From positions 1 to 50,117 of IMG/VR virus record IMGVR_UViG_3300027858_000008: DNA of 50,117 nucleotides, one strand, 5' to 3'. Each line of letters opens with the position of its first letter. The stretch's first letter is position 1. A program made the position numbers and the translations under genes. This document shows, piece by piece, positions 1-7,799 of this stretch. Below the pieces are notes generated by a model. The model was not told the DNA's origin, did no database searches, and worked only from the letters and a program-made list of their open reading frames with translations. The DNA comes from a virus.

Positions 1-928
1 TATAGTCAGTCGGCCTAATCGCAAAAAAGTCAGTGTGAGTGTGACCCCCAGTAAGATGATAGAACCAATCAAGATTCGCTGCTGCGTCCTTGTCATAGTG
101 GAAAAATCTTCTTTTATCCGAGTAACCCAATTCTTGTAGTTTTTCATTTGTTCTTTTTCTTACAAATTGTTTTAAGTCATATGACTTTAGGTTTTCAATA
201 TCACCCATTTCAAACATTTTGTCTATATATTTTTCTTCTAATTCTACCATTATTTTAGCTGCTTTATAAATATCCTCTTTGCAATCTTCTAATAAGGTAG
301 GAATTTCTTCACACATGTGTCTAAACAAAGTACATCCCATTTTACTATGTAATGATTCATCTCTTACACTCCATTTCATCTGTTGCCCAATACCTTTAAG
401 CATATTACGTAATTGAAAGCTATATAACACAGCGAAAGCACTGTATAAGCTAACACCTTCTGCAAAGGCACTAAAAATAGCGAGACTACGACCAATCCCA
501 ACAGGGTCATTACCATCGTAACTAACCAAATTGTCGAATCGTTCTGCGGTCGCTGGTTCATGTAAGAAGGCTTCAAAGTCTTCGAGTCCAAGTGTTTCAT
601 TTAAATAACTATAGGCTACAGCATGTATTGTTTCTTGTGAGCCGAACATCATAGCCATTTGCTGCACCTCGTGTTTAGGAAACCATGATACGACTTTTTG
701 TGTCCAGTAATCTGATACTGCACATTCAGTCTGAGCAAAACCTAGTAAGATATTTCCTACTAGATTCTTCTCTGCTGGAGTTAATTTTTCGTTCCAATCC
801 TTTACATCACCTGACATTGGTATCTCTGTATGCAACCAGAAAGCTTGAGCTTGTTTAAGCCAACCTTCTGTGTAATATATAGGATATTCAAATGGTTTGT
901 AAGGGATTCGTTCTTTAAATAAACTCAT
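1..928 (-). CDS. nrdB: Class I ribonucleotide reductase beta subunit (partial, runs off left edge)
   Basis: The diiron radical-generating subunit that, with an alpha subunit, reduces ribonucleotides to deoxyribonucleotides in the cytoplasm. The 309 visible residues hold the whole metal site: E68 (in GFAQTECAV), E99 and H102 (QETIHAVAY), E157 (FAEGVSLY), and E191/H194 (RDESLH). Y106 is placed four residues after H102 like the radical Tyr122 of E. coli R2. The first ligand is Glu where E. coli NrdB has Asp. The frame is still open at base 1 after FFAIRPTDY, so only the C-terminal tail is missing. The ATG at 928 shares its A with the stop codon of the upstream small gene (TAATG), which supports the start. 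The family call is secure; the metal type cannot be read from sequence. Confidence 0.95.
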   Translation of the reverse strand, partial: MSLFKERIPYKPFEYPIYYTEGWLKQAQAFWLHTEIPMSGDVKDWNEKLTPAEKNLVGNILLGFAQTECAVSDYWTQKVVSWFPKHEVQQMAMMFGSQETIHAVAYSYLNETLGLEDFEAFLHEPATAERFDNLVSYDGNDPVGIGRSLAIFSAFAEGVSLYSAFAVLYSFQLRNMLKGIGQQMKWSVRDESLHSKMGCTLFRHMCEEIPTLLEDCKEDIYKAAKIMVELEEKYIDKMFEMGDIENLKSYDLKQFVRKRTNEKLQELGYSDKRRFFHYDKDAAANLDWFYHLTGGHTHTDFFAIRPTDY

Positions 929-1095
929 TATTTATATATTTCTAATGCTATATCTACAAACGGTATGTAAACAACATATGCTATTAATGTTGGTTCATCA
1001 TAGGTTCTCATTCCGAATAATATACCCGGATAAAAACCTATTGATAATGACCAGTTATCTTTTATTACTTCTGTATTTTTTTTCTTTTTAGCCAT
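928..1095 (-). CDS. Small hypothetical protein, 55 aa
   Basis: A 55-residue frame beginning MAKKKKNTEVIKDNWSLS, with a lysine-rich N-terminus and a hydrophobic, tyrosine-rich C-terminal half (YVVYIPFVDIALEIYK). Its stop codon overlaps the nrdB start, and its own start lies inside the end of the next gene upstream, so it sits in a coupled run. I do not recognise a domain. The position directly before nrdB makes it part of the nucleotide-metabolism operon, but no function should be inferred. Support is the tight gap-free fit and normal codon use. Confidence 0.6.
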   Translation of the reverse strand: MAKKKKNTEVIKDNWSLSIGFYPGILFGMRTYDEPTLIAYVVYIPFVDIALEIYK

Positions 1096-1261
1096 AAACT
1101 TTTATATTATATTTATCTTGATAAGATACTAATTCTTTATATTTTACTCTATTTCTTTTCTCCCAACTCCATTTCCACCATTTATCTATTTGTCTTTCAC
1201 CATACTTTTGTCTGGCTATCCTTTTTGCTTCTGCAGGATTAACTCTATTGTTATATCGCAT
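1088..1261 (-). CDS. Small basic hypothetical protein, 57 aa
   Basis: A 57-residue, strongly basic and aromatic protein (MRYNNRVNPAEAKRIARQKYGE..., with a KWWKWSWEKRNR patch at about residues 28-38). The start at 1261 lies inside the 3' end of the nuclease gene and the stop overlaps the start of the next gene, so coupling is likely. The charge pattern would suit nucleic-acid binding, but that is only an inference from composition. No family recognised. Confidence 0.55.
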   Translation of the reverse strand: MRYNNRVNPAEAKRIARQKYGERQIDKWWKWSWEKRNRVKYKELVSYQDKYNIKVYG

Positions 1262-1665
1262 TCTTTCTGATTCTGTGGTTTATATATAATTACATGAGGA
1301 TGTTCGCTACTTACAACTTTTTTGAATAATTTCCACCGTAAAGGAAAACTTTCATTAGCTCTACCTTTACATTCAATGATAAAATCATCTCCAATAAAAT
1401 CTGGAGTATATTTTATAGGTAATATTTTCTTATTTCCTCTGTCTTTAAATTCTCCTCTTCCGTTACCACATCGTTCTATCGACGTGTTTGGAAAATCAAA
1501 CCCTTCTGAAACAACAAATGTCTTGCCTTCATATTGAGCTTTAATGTTTGCATCTTTCAAAGCTTGATACATGTATCGTTCTAATCCTGATGCAAAGGTT
1601 ATCCCGTCAACAGTAATTTTCTTACTGTTAACAGGACCTTTTTTTCTTTTATAACGTTTCTTCAT
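1216..1665 (-). CDS. PD-(D/E)XK endonuclease (T7 endonuclease I / phage resolvase-like)
   Basis: A 149-residue predicted DNA endonuclease. After a very basic N-terminus (KKRYKRKKG) comes GITFASGLERYMY, placing the family's first acid at E29. The core follows as KYTPDF (D89) and FIIECKG (E98, K100), the classic D...ExK metal site, then a basic helix (RWKLFKKVV). This layout is typical of phage DUF1064-like nucleases and T7 endonuclease I-type junction resolvases. Likely roles are resolving branched replication or recombination intermediates or degrading host DNA; the sequence cannot decide. It lies among replication and nucleotide genes and overlaps its neighbours by 17 and 46 bp. Confidence 0.8.
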   Translation of the reverse strand: MKKRYKRKKGPVNSKKITVDGITFASGLERYMYQALKDANIKAQYEGKTFVVSEGFDFPNTSIERCGNGRGEFKDRGNKKILPIKYTPDFIGDDFIIECKGRANESFPLRWKLFKKVVSSEHPHVIIYKPQNQKECDITIELILQKQKG

Positions 1666-1915
1666 CTCGTACTTCTATTCTATGTAGCATTGCTTCTTCT
1701 ATTTCATCAGTTAAACATCTTTTAGCTGCTTCAATATATAATAATGCATCCATTAATTCTTCTTGTACGTCGACTAGAAAACGATTAAGATCTTTTTTCT
1801 GACCTTCGATTTCATCCATCATTGTAGCTCCATATTTCTTTTGGCCTATTAAACTACGTTCGTCCATCTTCCTTAGTACTGTTTGTACTATCTTATCTTC
1901 TGTTTTAATTCTCAT
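1649..1915 (-). CDS. Small helical hypothetical protein, possibly all-alpha NTP pyrophosphatase-like
   Basis: An 88-residue, highly charged and apparently all-helical protein. It contains GQKKYGATMMDEIEGQKKDLNR followed by VQEELMDALLYIEAAKR. The EELMDALLY segment recalls the EExxDA helices of small all-alpha NTP pyrophosphatases and related phage proteins, but the full metal-binding set of MazG is not evident. It follows the clear MazG-fusion gene with an 11-bp overlap, which makes a nucleotide-related role attractive but unproven. The ATG at 1915 lies within the end of the preceding gene. Confidence 0.65.
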   Translation of the reverse strand: MRIKTEDKIVQTVLRKMDERSLIGQKKYGATMMDEIEGQKKDLNRFLVDVQEELMDALLYIEAAKRCLTDEIEEAMLHRIEVRDEETL

Positions 1916-2678
1916 CTTTTACAAATGTTCCGTTAATCATTTTTCCTGTTCGTTTACTAATAACATTATAAGCACTATTAATACAGGTTTCTATATTTAC
2001 ACCTCTTAAATGTGCTAGGTTAGTTAATACAACAACCATGTCTCCAATAGCATCTATAACTTCTGGTTGATCGTCTTCTAATAAAGCTTTAGCTAGTTCA
2101 CCAGCTTCTTCTTGTAGTTTAACATACTGCGTATGTGTATTACCTTGGTCATATAGGCCTCTAGTATGAGCCCAGTCTCTAATGTTTTTAAATACACTTA
2201 TGTCTTTAATTATTGGTTCTTCAAATAACTCTGGACTATCAAACCATTTAGCAAATGCTTTATTGTATACATAACATCTGTTATCGTTATACATAGACGT
2301 TTGCACGTGGTTCATTATCCATTGAATTGATTTTGCGTTAAGAACAAAAAGACCGTGACTTGTTTCCCACTGAAATCCTTTATTATCCATTAAGTTACCT
2401 TTAAGTTTACTTACTGGGTATGGGAACGTAGTGGTTTGTTCTGTTACGTTTATTTTCATACTTTTGGTTTTTAAATTTTTATATAATTCTCTGTCTACTT
2501 TGTAACCATATTCTTTTTGAAGTTGTAGCTCTAATTCTGATATAGCATCTATATCATCACTAGTTGCTAACACTTCATACTCGTCTGGTCCATAGCCTTG
2601 TTGCGTATGTACTCGAGCTTCCAGGTTTTGGGTTACTCCTATTTTTCTTCCTGGTATGTGGTAAATGTGATATGTCAT
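1905..2678 (-). CDS. Fusion of GIY-YIG-like domain and MazG-type nucleotide pyrophosphohydrolase
   Basis: A 257-residue two-domain protein. Residues 1-60 (YHIYHIPGRKIGVTQNLEARV then a Glu-rich helix ELELQLQKEYG) match the start of GIY-YIG nucleases: two short strands, a KIGVT turn and an Arg-containing helix (R22). Residues about 165-250 are MazG-like: DWAHTRGL, EEAGE (E190, E191, E194), EVIDAIGD (E206, D209, D213), then a KRTGKMINGTFVK ending. MazG enzymes hydrolyse (d)NTPs to monophosphates. Acting next to the thymidylate-synthase-family gene, it could feed that enzyme with a deoxynucleoside monophosphate or alter (p)ppGpp or dNTP pools. It overlaps the upstream gene by 4 bp (ATGA), so the two are probably co-translated. 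Confidence 0.85.
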   Translation of the reverse strand: MTYHIYHIPGRKIGVTQNLEARVHTQQGYGPDEYEVLATSDDIDAISELELQLQKEYGYKVDRELYKNLKTKSMKINVTEQTTTFPYPVSKLKGNLMDNKGFQWETSHGLFVLNAKSIQWIMNHVQTSMYNDNRCYVYNKAFAKWFDSPELFEEPIIKDISVFKNIRDWAHTRGLYDQGNTHTQYVKLQEEAGELAKALLEDDQPEVIDAIGDMVVVLTNLAHLRGVNIETCINSAYNVISKRTGKMINGTFVKDEN

Positions 2679-3316
2679 AATTTGTCATTATATAGGTGTA
2701 AATTGTGTGCATAGTGGTAATAATTACCAGTTTCAATTTTCAATCTGTCTGCAATCATTTTTTGTAATCTACTGAATTGGTATTGATCATTGCAGAAACC
2801 GTACCAGAGATCATTAGAACGCATTAGAACGGCCATATTTAGTCTATTATTAAGTATTGTGAACTGAACAGCATAAGTACAGGGTGTATCTTTGCGATAC
2901 GATCTCCATTCTTTTGCGTCATAAATACTTATTGCAGCATGCCTGGTATCTTTTACATTTCTAAGCTTTGCTACTACATAATCTATCTGGTCATTTCTAT
3001 TCCATTGCCAACCATAATTAGATCTTACTAATCCATTACTATCAGCCATGTGACACCAAATTGGAGGTATTTTCCCGTATATTTCTTTTAACTTATGTAT
3101 ACTAGGATTACCTGATAAATACCATTCCCATTCAGCTTCTGCATAACGCAATTTCCAATCACGTTCTTCATTTACTATATAATTCTCTTCAGGTTTTTCT
3201 AATGTAAAACCTATATTAAATAAAGCTTTAGTATCTCCAAATGGAATACCGTCTTGAATTATTTTATCTAAAAAATAATTATAAGCTTCGTCTGCGTTTC
3301 TAAATTTTGTTCGCAT
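2675..3316 (-). CDS. Thymidylate synthase family enzyme with dCMP-type active site (putative dCMP methylase/hydroxymethylase)
   Basis: A 213-residue ThyA-fold enzyme that transfers a one-carbon unit from methylenetetrahydrofolate to a dNMP. Landmarks coincide with E. coli ThyA numbering: catalytic C146 (KDTPCTYAVQF), R166-S167 and D169 (MRSNDLWYG), H207 and Y209 (NLHLY), plus YGWQW at 101-105. Residue 177, Asn in dUMP-specific thymidylate synthases, is Asp here (GFCND). The same Asn-to-Asp change marks dCMP hydroxymethylases and switches thymidylate synthase towards dCMP in published mutants. So the substrate may be dCMP and the product 5-hydroxymethyl- or methyl-dCMP; plain TMP synthesis cannot be excluded. 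The protein is shorter than the E. coli enzyme (264 aa). It is coupled to the MazG fusion. Confidence 0.85.
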   Translation of the reverse strand: MRTKFRNADEAYNYFLDKIIQDGIPFGDTKALFNIGFTLEKPEENYIVNEERDWKLRYAEAEWEWYLSGNPSIHKLKEIYGKIPPIWCHMADSNGLVRSNYGWQWNRNDQIDYVVAKLRNVKDTRHAAISIYDAKEWRSYRKDTPCTYAVQFTILNNRLNMAVLMRSNDLWYGFCNDQYQFSRLQKMIADRLKIETGNYYHYAHNLHLYNDKL

Positions 3317-3551
3317 ATTTATTGTAATAATATTTATAAAATTCGTAGAGTTTAATCCATATGGTTACTCCACCATATGCTTGCGGAGATCTACTAACTT
3401 TGTTATTTAATTTAATCTCTATATACCAAGCTCCTTCTCCATTGGCAAACGGGGATATATATATTCCGTTGTTTATGCACCATCGATATGCTACCATCTC
3501 CTCCGTAGTAGGCATATAATGTCCCATTTTGTTCTTCTTTATTCTTGGCAT
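3300..3551 (-). CDS. Hypothetical protein, 83 aa
   Basis: An 83-residue protein starting MPRIKKNKMGHYMPTTEEMVAYRWCINNGIYISPFA and ending in an aromatic, basic tail (IKLYEFYKYYYNKYANKI). It begins directly at the primase-helicase stop and overlaps the thymidylate-synthase-family start by 17 bp. No catalytic motif, signal peptide or membrane segment is visible. The mix of aromatic and basic residues suggests a small folded protein, function unknown. Confidence 0.65.
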   Translation of the reverse strand: MPRIKKNKMGHYMPTTEEMVAYRWCINNGIYISPFANGEGAWYIEIKLNNKVSRSPQAYGGVTIWIKLYEFYKYYYNKYANKI

Positions 3552-5261
3552 CTATTCCCATGGCATTGGTTCTTCTTGAGCAATCGAAGCTTGATCAGGT
3601 ACAAATCTACCTGATTTCGGTTCCCAAGTAAAGAAACATTCTGCTCCATTATCTCCTAAGTTTTGGAACTTGACTTTAAGTACTTTAACTTTAGTGTTTT
3701 TAGCTTCGTAATCACGATGTATAAGCAAGCCATGATAACTTGCGTCATACCACTCTCCACCTCCTTTAATGTTATACATATTTGGTTCTTCAATTTTGCC
3801 ATCACTATTTTTATACATTTTAGTGGGATGGGCTACTATAAATACTAGCACATCATATTTCTTAGCAAAGCTTTCTATCTTTGTAAGATATTCCATTGTG
3901 TAAATATTAACATCTAATGAACTCGCGTTCTTATCTCTAACCTTATTAAAAGGATCGATAACTAAACATTTAATTCCTTTACGTTTTACTAATTCTGCTC
4001 CTTTACGGAGTACTGATTCTAAAGTGTATTTCTCCATATCAATAAAGAAGAAATTATCATTTACATGATCAGCTACTTCATTCCATTTAGCACCACCTAT
4101 ATCTTCACGTTGAGGCATATTACCCCAAACTTTTCTCATTAACTTATGAGCATGTAAATAATTAGGTGCGTTTTCTGGTGAAGCAAACGCGGTCTTCCAG
4201 TTATAATTTGCATTATAACCTACGACCATTTGATCCACAAAATCAGACTTACCACTACTAGGTATGCCAGTAACAGTAATAAACTGGGATGTATACGTTG
4301 AAAATATCCGGTCAAAGTTTTCCAAACCGATTTGGAATCCGGGTTTGAATCCGTTTGTAACGAAGTCTTTGACGTCTCCCTCGATGTCTTTAAATGTTGT
4401 AACGTTTTCCAGTGGATATGCTCGTGCTCGTCCAATTGTTTCTTTAAGTTTTTCTTTGCCATGTTGTATTAGGTATTCATTAGCATCTTTACATTCATCA
4501 AAATCAACTAGATAACATACTTCGGCTCCTAGTCTTCTAACTAATTCAGCTCTTAATGCTAATCCAGGTTCATCTGTATCTACTGCTAATATTATTTTTT
4601 CTTTATCATCAAAATAATCTATACAATTATCTAGATAATCTAAGTTGTTATGATGCAACGTAGCACCATTAGGAACTGATATAGCATTAGTAATTCCGGC
4701 CTCATGTAATGCTAACACATCCATTTCTCCTTCAGTTATAATACAATCTTTATGTCCTATAATACTATTAATATTATAAAATACTTTTTCTGCTCCTTTA
4801 TATAATTTAAAATTCTTTCTGCCATCTCTATATTTAATATTAACGAGTTCATTACCCATTATATAATTAAACTGTATGGTATTCTCTTGCTTGCCAGTTT
4901 GTGGCATATACTCAGGACCTTGACCGACTTTAAGATCGTCCAAAGTCCCTTGAGTTATACCTCTATCATTAAACCATTCTTCAACTTTATCCTTAATTGG
5001 TGAATATTTAGTTAAAGGTGGTTTAATATAGTCTTTATTACTACTTCCTTTACGCTGAAAGGTATGAAGTTGAAAAGACGAATTACAATTGTGACAAGTT
5101 CCGAGACCACGTTCCCAATCATAAGAAGCACATTTAAGCTTCTTGTTTTTGGGTTTCCTAGTATGAGAGCATAAAGGACAAATACCTTGTTTCTTTCCAC
5201 TCTCTAGGCTATATTGATTGAACGTATCAATCAAAAATCCATTAATCTCTGTTGTCTGCAT
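3552..5261 (-). CDS. Bifunctional DNA primase-helicase (T7 gp4-like)
   Basis: A 569-residue replication enzyme that makes RNA primers and unwinds the fork. The N-terminus has a zinc-binding site (C28-x2-C31, C44, C56-x2-C59). A TOPRIM domain follows, with the catalytic acid in ITEGEMD (E177, D181) and the DTDEPG acid pair (D228, D230). The C-terminal RecA/DnaB-like helicase carries Walker A GIPSSGKS (332-339), Walker B CLVIDPF (D436) and a histidine in IVAHPTK (H478). Length and domain order match T7 gp4 and Twinkle-type enzymes. It is followed 10 bp downstream by the SSB-like gene in transcription-unit terms (SSB-like gene first). No DNA polymerase lies in this window; one is presumably to the left. 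Confidence 0.95.
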   Translation of the reverse strand: MQTTEINGFLIDTFNQYSLESGKKQGICPLCSHTRKPKNKKLKCASYDWERGLGTCHNCNSSFQLHTFQRKGSSNKDYIKPPLTKYSPIKDKVEEWFNDRGITQGTLDDLKVGQGPEYMPQTGKQENTIQFNYIMGNELVNIKYRDGRKNFKLYKGAEKVFYNINSIIGHKDCIITEGEMDVLALHEAGITNAISVPNGATLHHNNLDYLDNCIDYFDDKEKIILAVDTDEPGLALRAELVRRLGAEVCYLVDFDECKDANEYLIQHGKEKLKETIGRARAYPLENVTTFKDIEGDVKDFVTNGFKPGFQIGLENFDRIFSTYTSQFITVTGIPSSGKSDFVDQMVVGYNANYNWKTAFASPENAPNYLHAHKLMRKVWGNMPQREDIGGAKWNEVADHVNDNFFFIDMEKYTLESVLRKGAELVKRKGIKCLVIDPFNKVRDKNASSLDVNIYTMEYLTKIESFAKKYDVLVFIVAHPTKMYKNSDGKIEEPNMYNIKGGGEWYDASYHGLLIHRDYEAKNTKVKVLKVKFQNLGDNGAECFFTWEPKSGRFVPDQASIAQEEPMPWE

Positions 5262-5271
5262 TTAATTTAAT

Positions 5272-5583
5272 TTAAAATGGTAAATCATCTTCTTTAGCTG
5301 CTGCTTGTACTGGCTTAGCTTTAGGTTTGCCGTCAAAGCTACCTGGAGATGGGAATGTCCCGTTACTCCATACAACTCTTACATTACCTAAATAAGTCTT
5401 AGGAGCTTTAGCTTCTCTTTCTTCTTTAGTTTGATCAACTATGATAGGACCAAAGTTTCCGAATTGGTCTTCTTCATCGTTAACAGTTATTGATACTGGT
5501 ATGTACTTACCTTTCTTACCTTGGATAATTTTATCTTTAGGTATCATATTAAGGTTAATACTCCCTTTTACTATTCCTGCCAT
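5272..5583 (-). CDS. Putative single-stranded DNA-binding protein
   Basis: A 103-residue protein with a compact beta-rich N-terminal region (GSINLNMIPKDKI...KGKYIPVSITVND), a low-complexity linker rich in Lys, Pro and Ala (DGKPKAKPVQAAAKE), and the C-terminal acidic tip DDLPF. That tip is the hallmark by which SSB proteins recruit replication and repair partners. The N-terminal part does not show a textbook SSB OB-fold signature, so the call rests on size, tail and location immediately upstream of the primase-helicase. Role: coating ssDNA at the phage fork and during ERF/RecE recombination. Confidence 0.65.
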   Translation of the reverse strand: MAGIVKGSINLNMIPKDKIIQGKKGKYIPVSITVNDEEDQFGNFGPIIVDQTKEEREAKAPKTYLGNVRVVWSNGTFPSPGSFDGKPKAKPVQAAAKEDDLPF

Positions 5584-5584
5584 A

Positions 5585-5755
5585 TTATACGTATTGATTA
5601 ATTTGGTTAAACATTCTCTGCAGTTGCTCTTTATTAGCTCCTGTAGTTCTTCTAAAATTATCTACAGCTTTAACATGATTTTGATTTGTGTAAAAATTGT
5701 TTACAGAAGTTTCTAATCCTGTTACGCTACAGATTTTCTTTCTTGTTCTTGCCAT
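5585..5755 (-). CDS. Small basic hypothetical protein, 56 aa
   Basis: I chose the ATG at 5755 (MARTRKKICSVTGLETSVNNFY...) because it lies four bases after the exonuclease stop codon, like most neighbours; an ATG further upstream at 5866 would overlap the exonuclease by over 100 bp. The 56 residues are basic at the start and helical at the end (ANKEQLQRMFNQINQYV). The single CSVTG motif is not enough for a zinc finger. No family recognised; location between exonuclease and SSB-like gene suggests a recombination or replication accessory. Confidence 0.6.
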   Translation of the reverse strand: MARTRKKICSVTGLETSVNNFYTNQNHVKAVDNFRRTTGANKEQLQRMFNQINQYV

Positions 5756-5759
5756 TTGA

Positions 5760-6491
5760 TTAAAGTGTTTTATTAATAAAATACTGCTTTGGGTCAAAAC
5801 CTTCTTGCTTATAAAATAATCTATAAGCCTCCACTGCTCGTTGGACTTTGTCTTTCCCTTTCGCATAAAATTCGTCTGAGCAGTCGAATATACCTAGTTG
5901 ATGAGTATTTTTATCTATTACAATAAAAATCATTTCATAACCAAATAATTCACTGTAAATATAAGCTTGAGAGTCGTAATTGTATTTAGAAGCAGACCAT
6001 TTAAATTTAGTTATGTCAGCTGTCGTCTTCAAATCGATGACGAGCTTTTCACTATGATTTATTATATCTGCTTTTCCTTTCCACATTTCCCCCTCAATCT
6101 CTTTAATCGCTGGTGTCTCATACTCTGTATTATCATCACGTATCATTGATTTACAAACTATATTAGATAACATTTTATCTGTCATTAATTCTATTTGATC
6201 TACTTCGTGTTGTAATAAACATAGTTCACCACCAGACATCTCTTTATATACTTTAGTATTCCTAGTCGTTGAAGGTATCACTCGATACTTCTTCAGTTTA
6301 TCTGGTTCTAGTATAGCCGTGTGAAAATATCCACCGACTAAGAATGCAGGTCTCATTTCTGATGCCTTACCTAAAGCTAAAGGATTTGTAAGTAAAGTAC
6401 TAATATCTGAATTACTAAGATACTTTTTACCAAAGTCTCCATAGTAGTGTTCATCATTTCGTAACTTCTTAATTACATCTTCTTTTTTCAT
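5760..6491 (-). CDS. RecE-like PD-(D/E)XK exonuclease
   Basis: A 243-residue exonuclease of the RecE/exonuclease VIII C-terminal type, which resects dsDNA ends to give ssDNA for annealing. Visible motifs: SNSDISTLLTNP at the start, GGYFHTAILEP (H57), KGKADII (D142), VIDLKTT (D153, K155) and YDSQAYIYS (Q175). These are the family's active-site residues in order. It starts with its ATG abutting the end of the ERF annealing gene (shared base at 6491), so nuclease and annealing protein form a classic phage recombination pair. Length is normal for stand-alone phage versions. Confidence 0.9.
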   Translation of the reverse strand: MKKEDVIKKLRNDEHYYGDFGKKYLSNSDISTLLTNPLALGKASEMRPAFLVGGYFHTAILEPDKLKKYRVIPSTTRNTKVYKEMSGGELCLLQHEVDQIELMTDKMLSNIVCKSMIRDDNTEYETPAIKEIEGEMWKGKADIINHSEKLVIDLKTTADITKFKWSASKYNYDSQAYIYSELFGYEMIFIVIDKNTHQLGIFDCSDEFYAKGKDKVQRAVEAYRLFYKQEGFDPKQYFINKTL

Positions 6492-7000
6492 TAGAGAGTT
6501 TTAAGTTCCTTCTCTTGTGAAGGAGTTAATTGATACTTCTTTTTGATAGCATCTATTTTTCCACCCGACTTAATATAGTCTTTAGCTTGAGCTAATTGTC
6601 TACCAGTTATACTGTTTTTATCGTGAGTGTTAGTTGCGTCACTATCTTGAGTATCATCAATTAGGAATAAATTTCCTAATGCGTATTTCTTCGCGTAACT
6701 CGATGCAGCTCCAAATCGTTGAGGCATTTGCATACCTTTCTGATCTAAATCAACTCCTACTACCGCTGTAGCATTAATTGTTTCTTTACCGTCAGTTATA
6801 GTCGCTGTAGTTTTAATAACAGAAGAATCTACTAATTCTTCATTTATTACTACTGTAACGTCTAGCTCCTTAATAAAGGGTTTAGTTGCTTCGAGAATGT
6901 CTTCGGCTGACCTGAAGTAATACTTACCGAATGAATTAAATCTACTCTTCTTCGATTTAAATCTTGTCTGAATTTGTGATAATTTTTCGTTAATGGTCAT
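6491..7000 (-). CDS. erf: ERF-family single-strand annealing protein
   Basis: A 169-residue recombinase mediator that anneals complementary ssDNA. The ERF core is clear: YYFRSAEDILEATKPFIKEL, a beta-rich centre with TTATITDGKETI, then QMPQRFGAASSYAKKYALGNLFLIDDTQDSD. The C-terminal 40 residues form a small helical domain (ITGRQLAQAKDYIKSGGKID...) as in other ERF proteins. It is co-transcribed with the RecE-like nuclease. Such pairs circularise, concatenate or repair phage DNA and drive mosaic recombination. The ATG at 7000 follows a 43-bp AT-rich gap after the sigma factor gene. Confidence 0.93.
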   Translation of the reverse strand: MTINEKLSQIQTRFKSKKSRFNSFGKYYFRSAEDILEATKPFIKELDVTVVINEELVDSSVIKTTATITDGKETINATAVVGVDLDQKGMQMPQRFGAASSYAKKYALGNLFLIDDTQDSDATNTHDKNSITGRQLAQAKDYIKSGGKIDAIKKKYQLTPSQEKELKTL

Positions 7001-7043
7001 ATTATTATAATTACATATTATTTAATTAATTTACATTTCTAAC

Positions 7044-7799
7044 CTACAGATAATCAAGCACTTGTGAGTGATCGACGTTGTCTATTAAGGTTTGAACTGC
7101 TTGTCTTTTAAGCTCAGAAACTCTTACATAATTTCCTATTCCTTCTATCTTTAGTTTCTTTGCTATTTCTTTGGCTGAGTGTGGTTCACAATCCAGTCCA
7201 TAAGATAATCTTAACACCTCATATTCGTTTATATTAAGATATTTTTTCATTAAACCTTGTAAGTAAATATTCATTAATTGAATATTATAAGGTTCTGATT
7301 TATCAGGTATTTCGTTAAATAAGTTTTCATCATTAACTTGTACATCTATAGATAAAAATATGCTATTAAAAAACATTTCTACCATCTTCTTATCTTTACT
7401 ATTTCTCATTTCATTCAGCTTGTGTTCAGGTATTCGTATGTTTCCTCTTAATCTATCTATATTTCTTCGTATAGTTCCTTTTATTCTTTTACTAAAGAAA
7501 GCTTTAATAGTCTTTTCTTTGTCTTCAGATTTATTTAAAGTTTCCCATTCTAATCTATCTACTGCTTTAATTAAACCAGAGCTTCCTTCTTGGATTAAAT
7601 CAAGTATACTTAATACACCTGAAGCTTGATCTGCAGTAGAAAATTTTCTTGCCATTGCTTCTACTAATGGAGAAAATTTAACGATAAGTTCTTGTCTGCT
7701 ATATTTGTGATAATCAGTTCCATAATCTGGAAGTAATTTTATAGATTCTTTTAAATCTTCTTTATAGCGAATATAATTTTTAATATTATATTTTTTCAT
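7044..7799 (-). CDS. Phage-encoded sigma-70-family RNA polymerase sigma factor
   Basis: A 251-residue sigma factor predicted to redirect host RNA polymerase to phage promoters. Region 2 spans about residues 36-125: VKFSPLVEAMARKF, the core-binding helix DLIQEGSSGLIKAVDRLEW (67-85), and the basic DNA-binding stretch KRIKGTIRRNIDRLRGNIRIPEH. Region 4 is near 188-240: LNINEYEVLRLSYGLD, SAKEIAKKL and VRVSELKRQAVQTL, a helix-turn-helix. It lacks region 1.1, as expected for an alternative factor. The 20-bp motifs found upstream of leftward genes or the rightward leader repeats are candidate targets (inference). Confidence 0.9.
   Translation of the reverse strand: MKKYNIKNYIRYKEDLKESIKLLPDYGTDYHKYSRQELIVKFSPLVEAMARKFSTADQASGVLSILDLIQEGSSGLIKAVDRLEWETLNKSEDKEKTIKAFFSKRIKGTIRRNIDRLRGNIRIPEHKLNEMRNSKDKKMVEMFFNSIFLSIDVQVNDENLFNEIPDKSEPYNIQLMNIYLQGLMKKYLNINEYEVLRLSYGLDCEPHSAKEIAKKLKIEGIGNYVRVSELKRQAVQTLIDNVDHSQVLDYL

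Noticed and set aside
376-600. An open frame on the - strand inside nrdB, with a membrane-like segment
   Set aside because: It lies wholly inside the nrdB coding frame, which has all the metal ligands; the second frame is an overlap artefact.
4220-4462. Lysine-rich open frame on the - strand within the primase-helicase gene
   Set aside because: The main frame continues intact through this region with Walker A and linker, so this is a shadow frame and not a frameshift.
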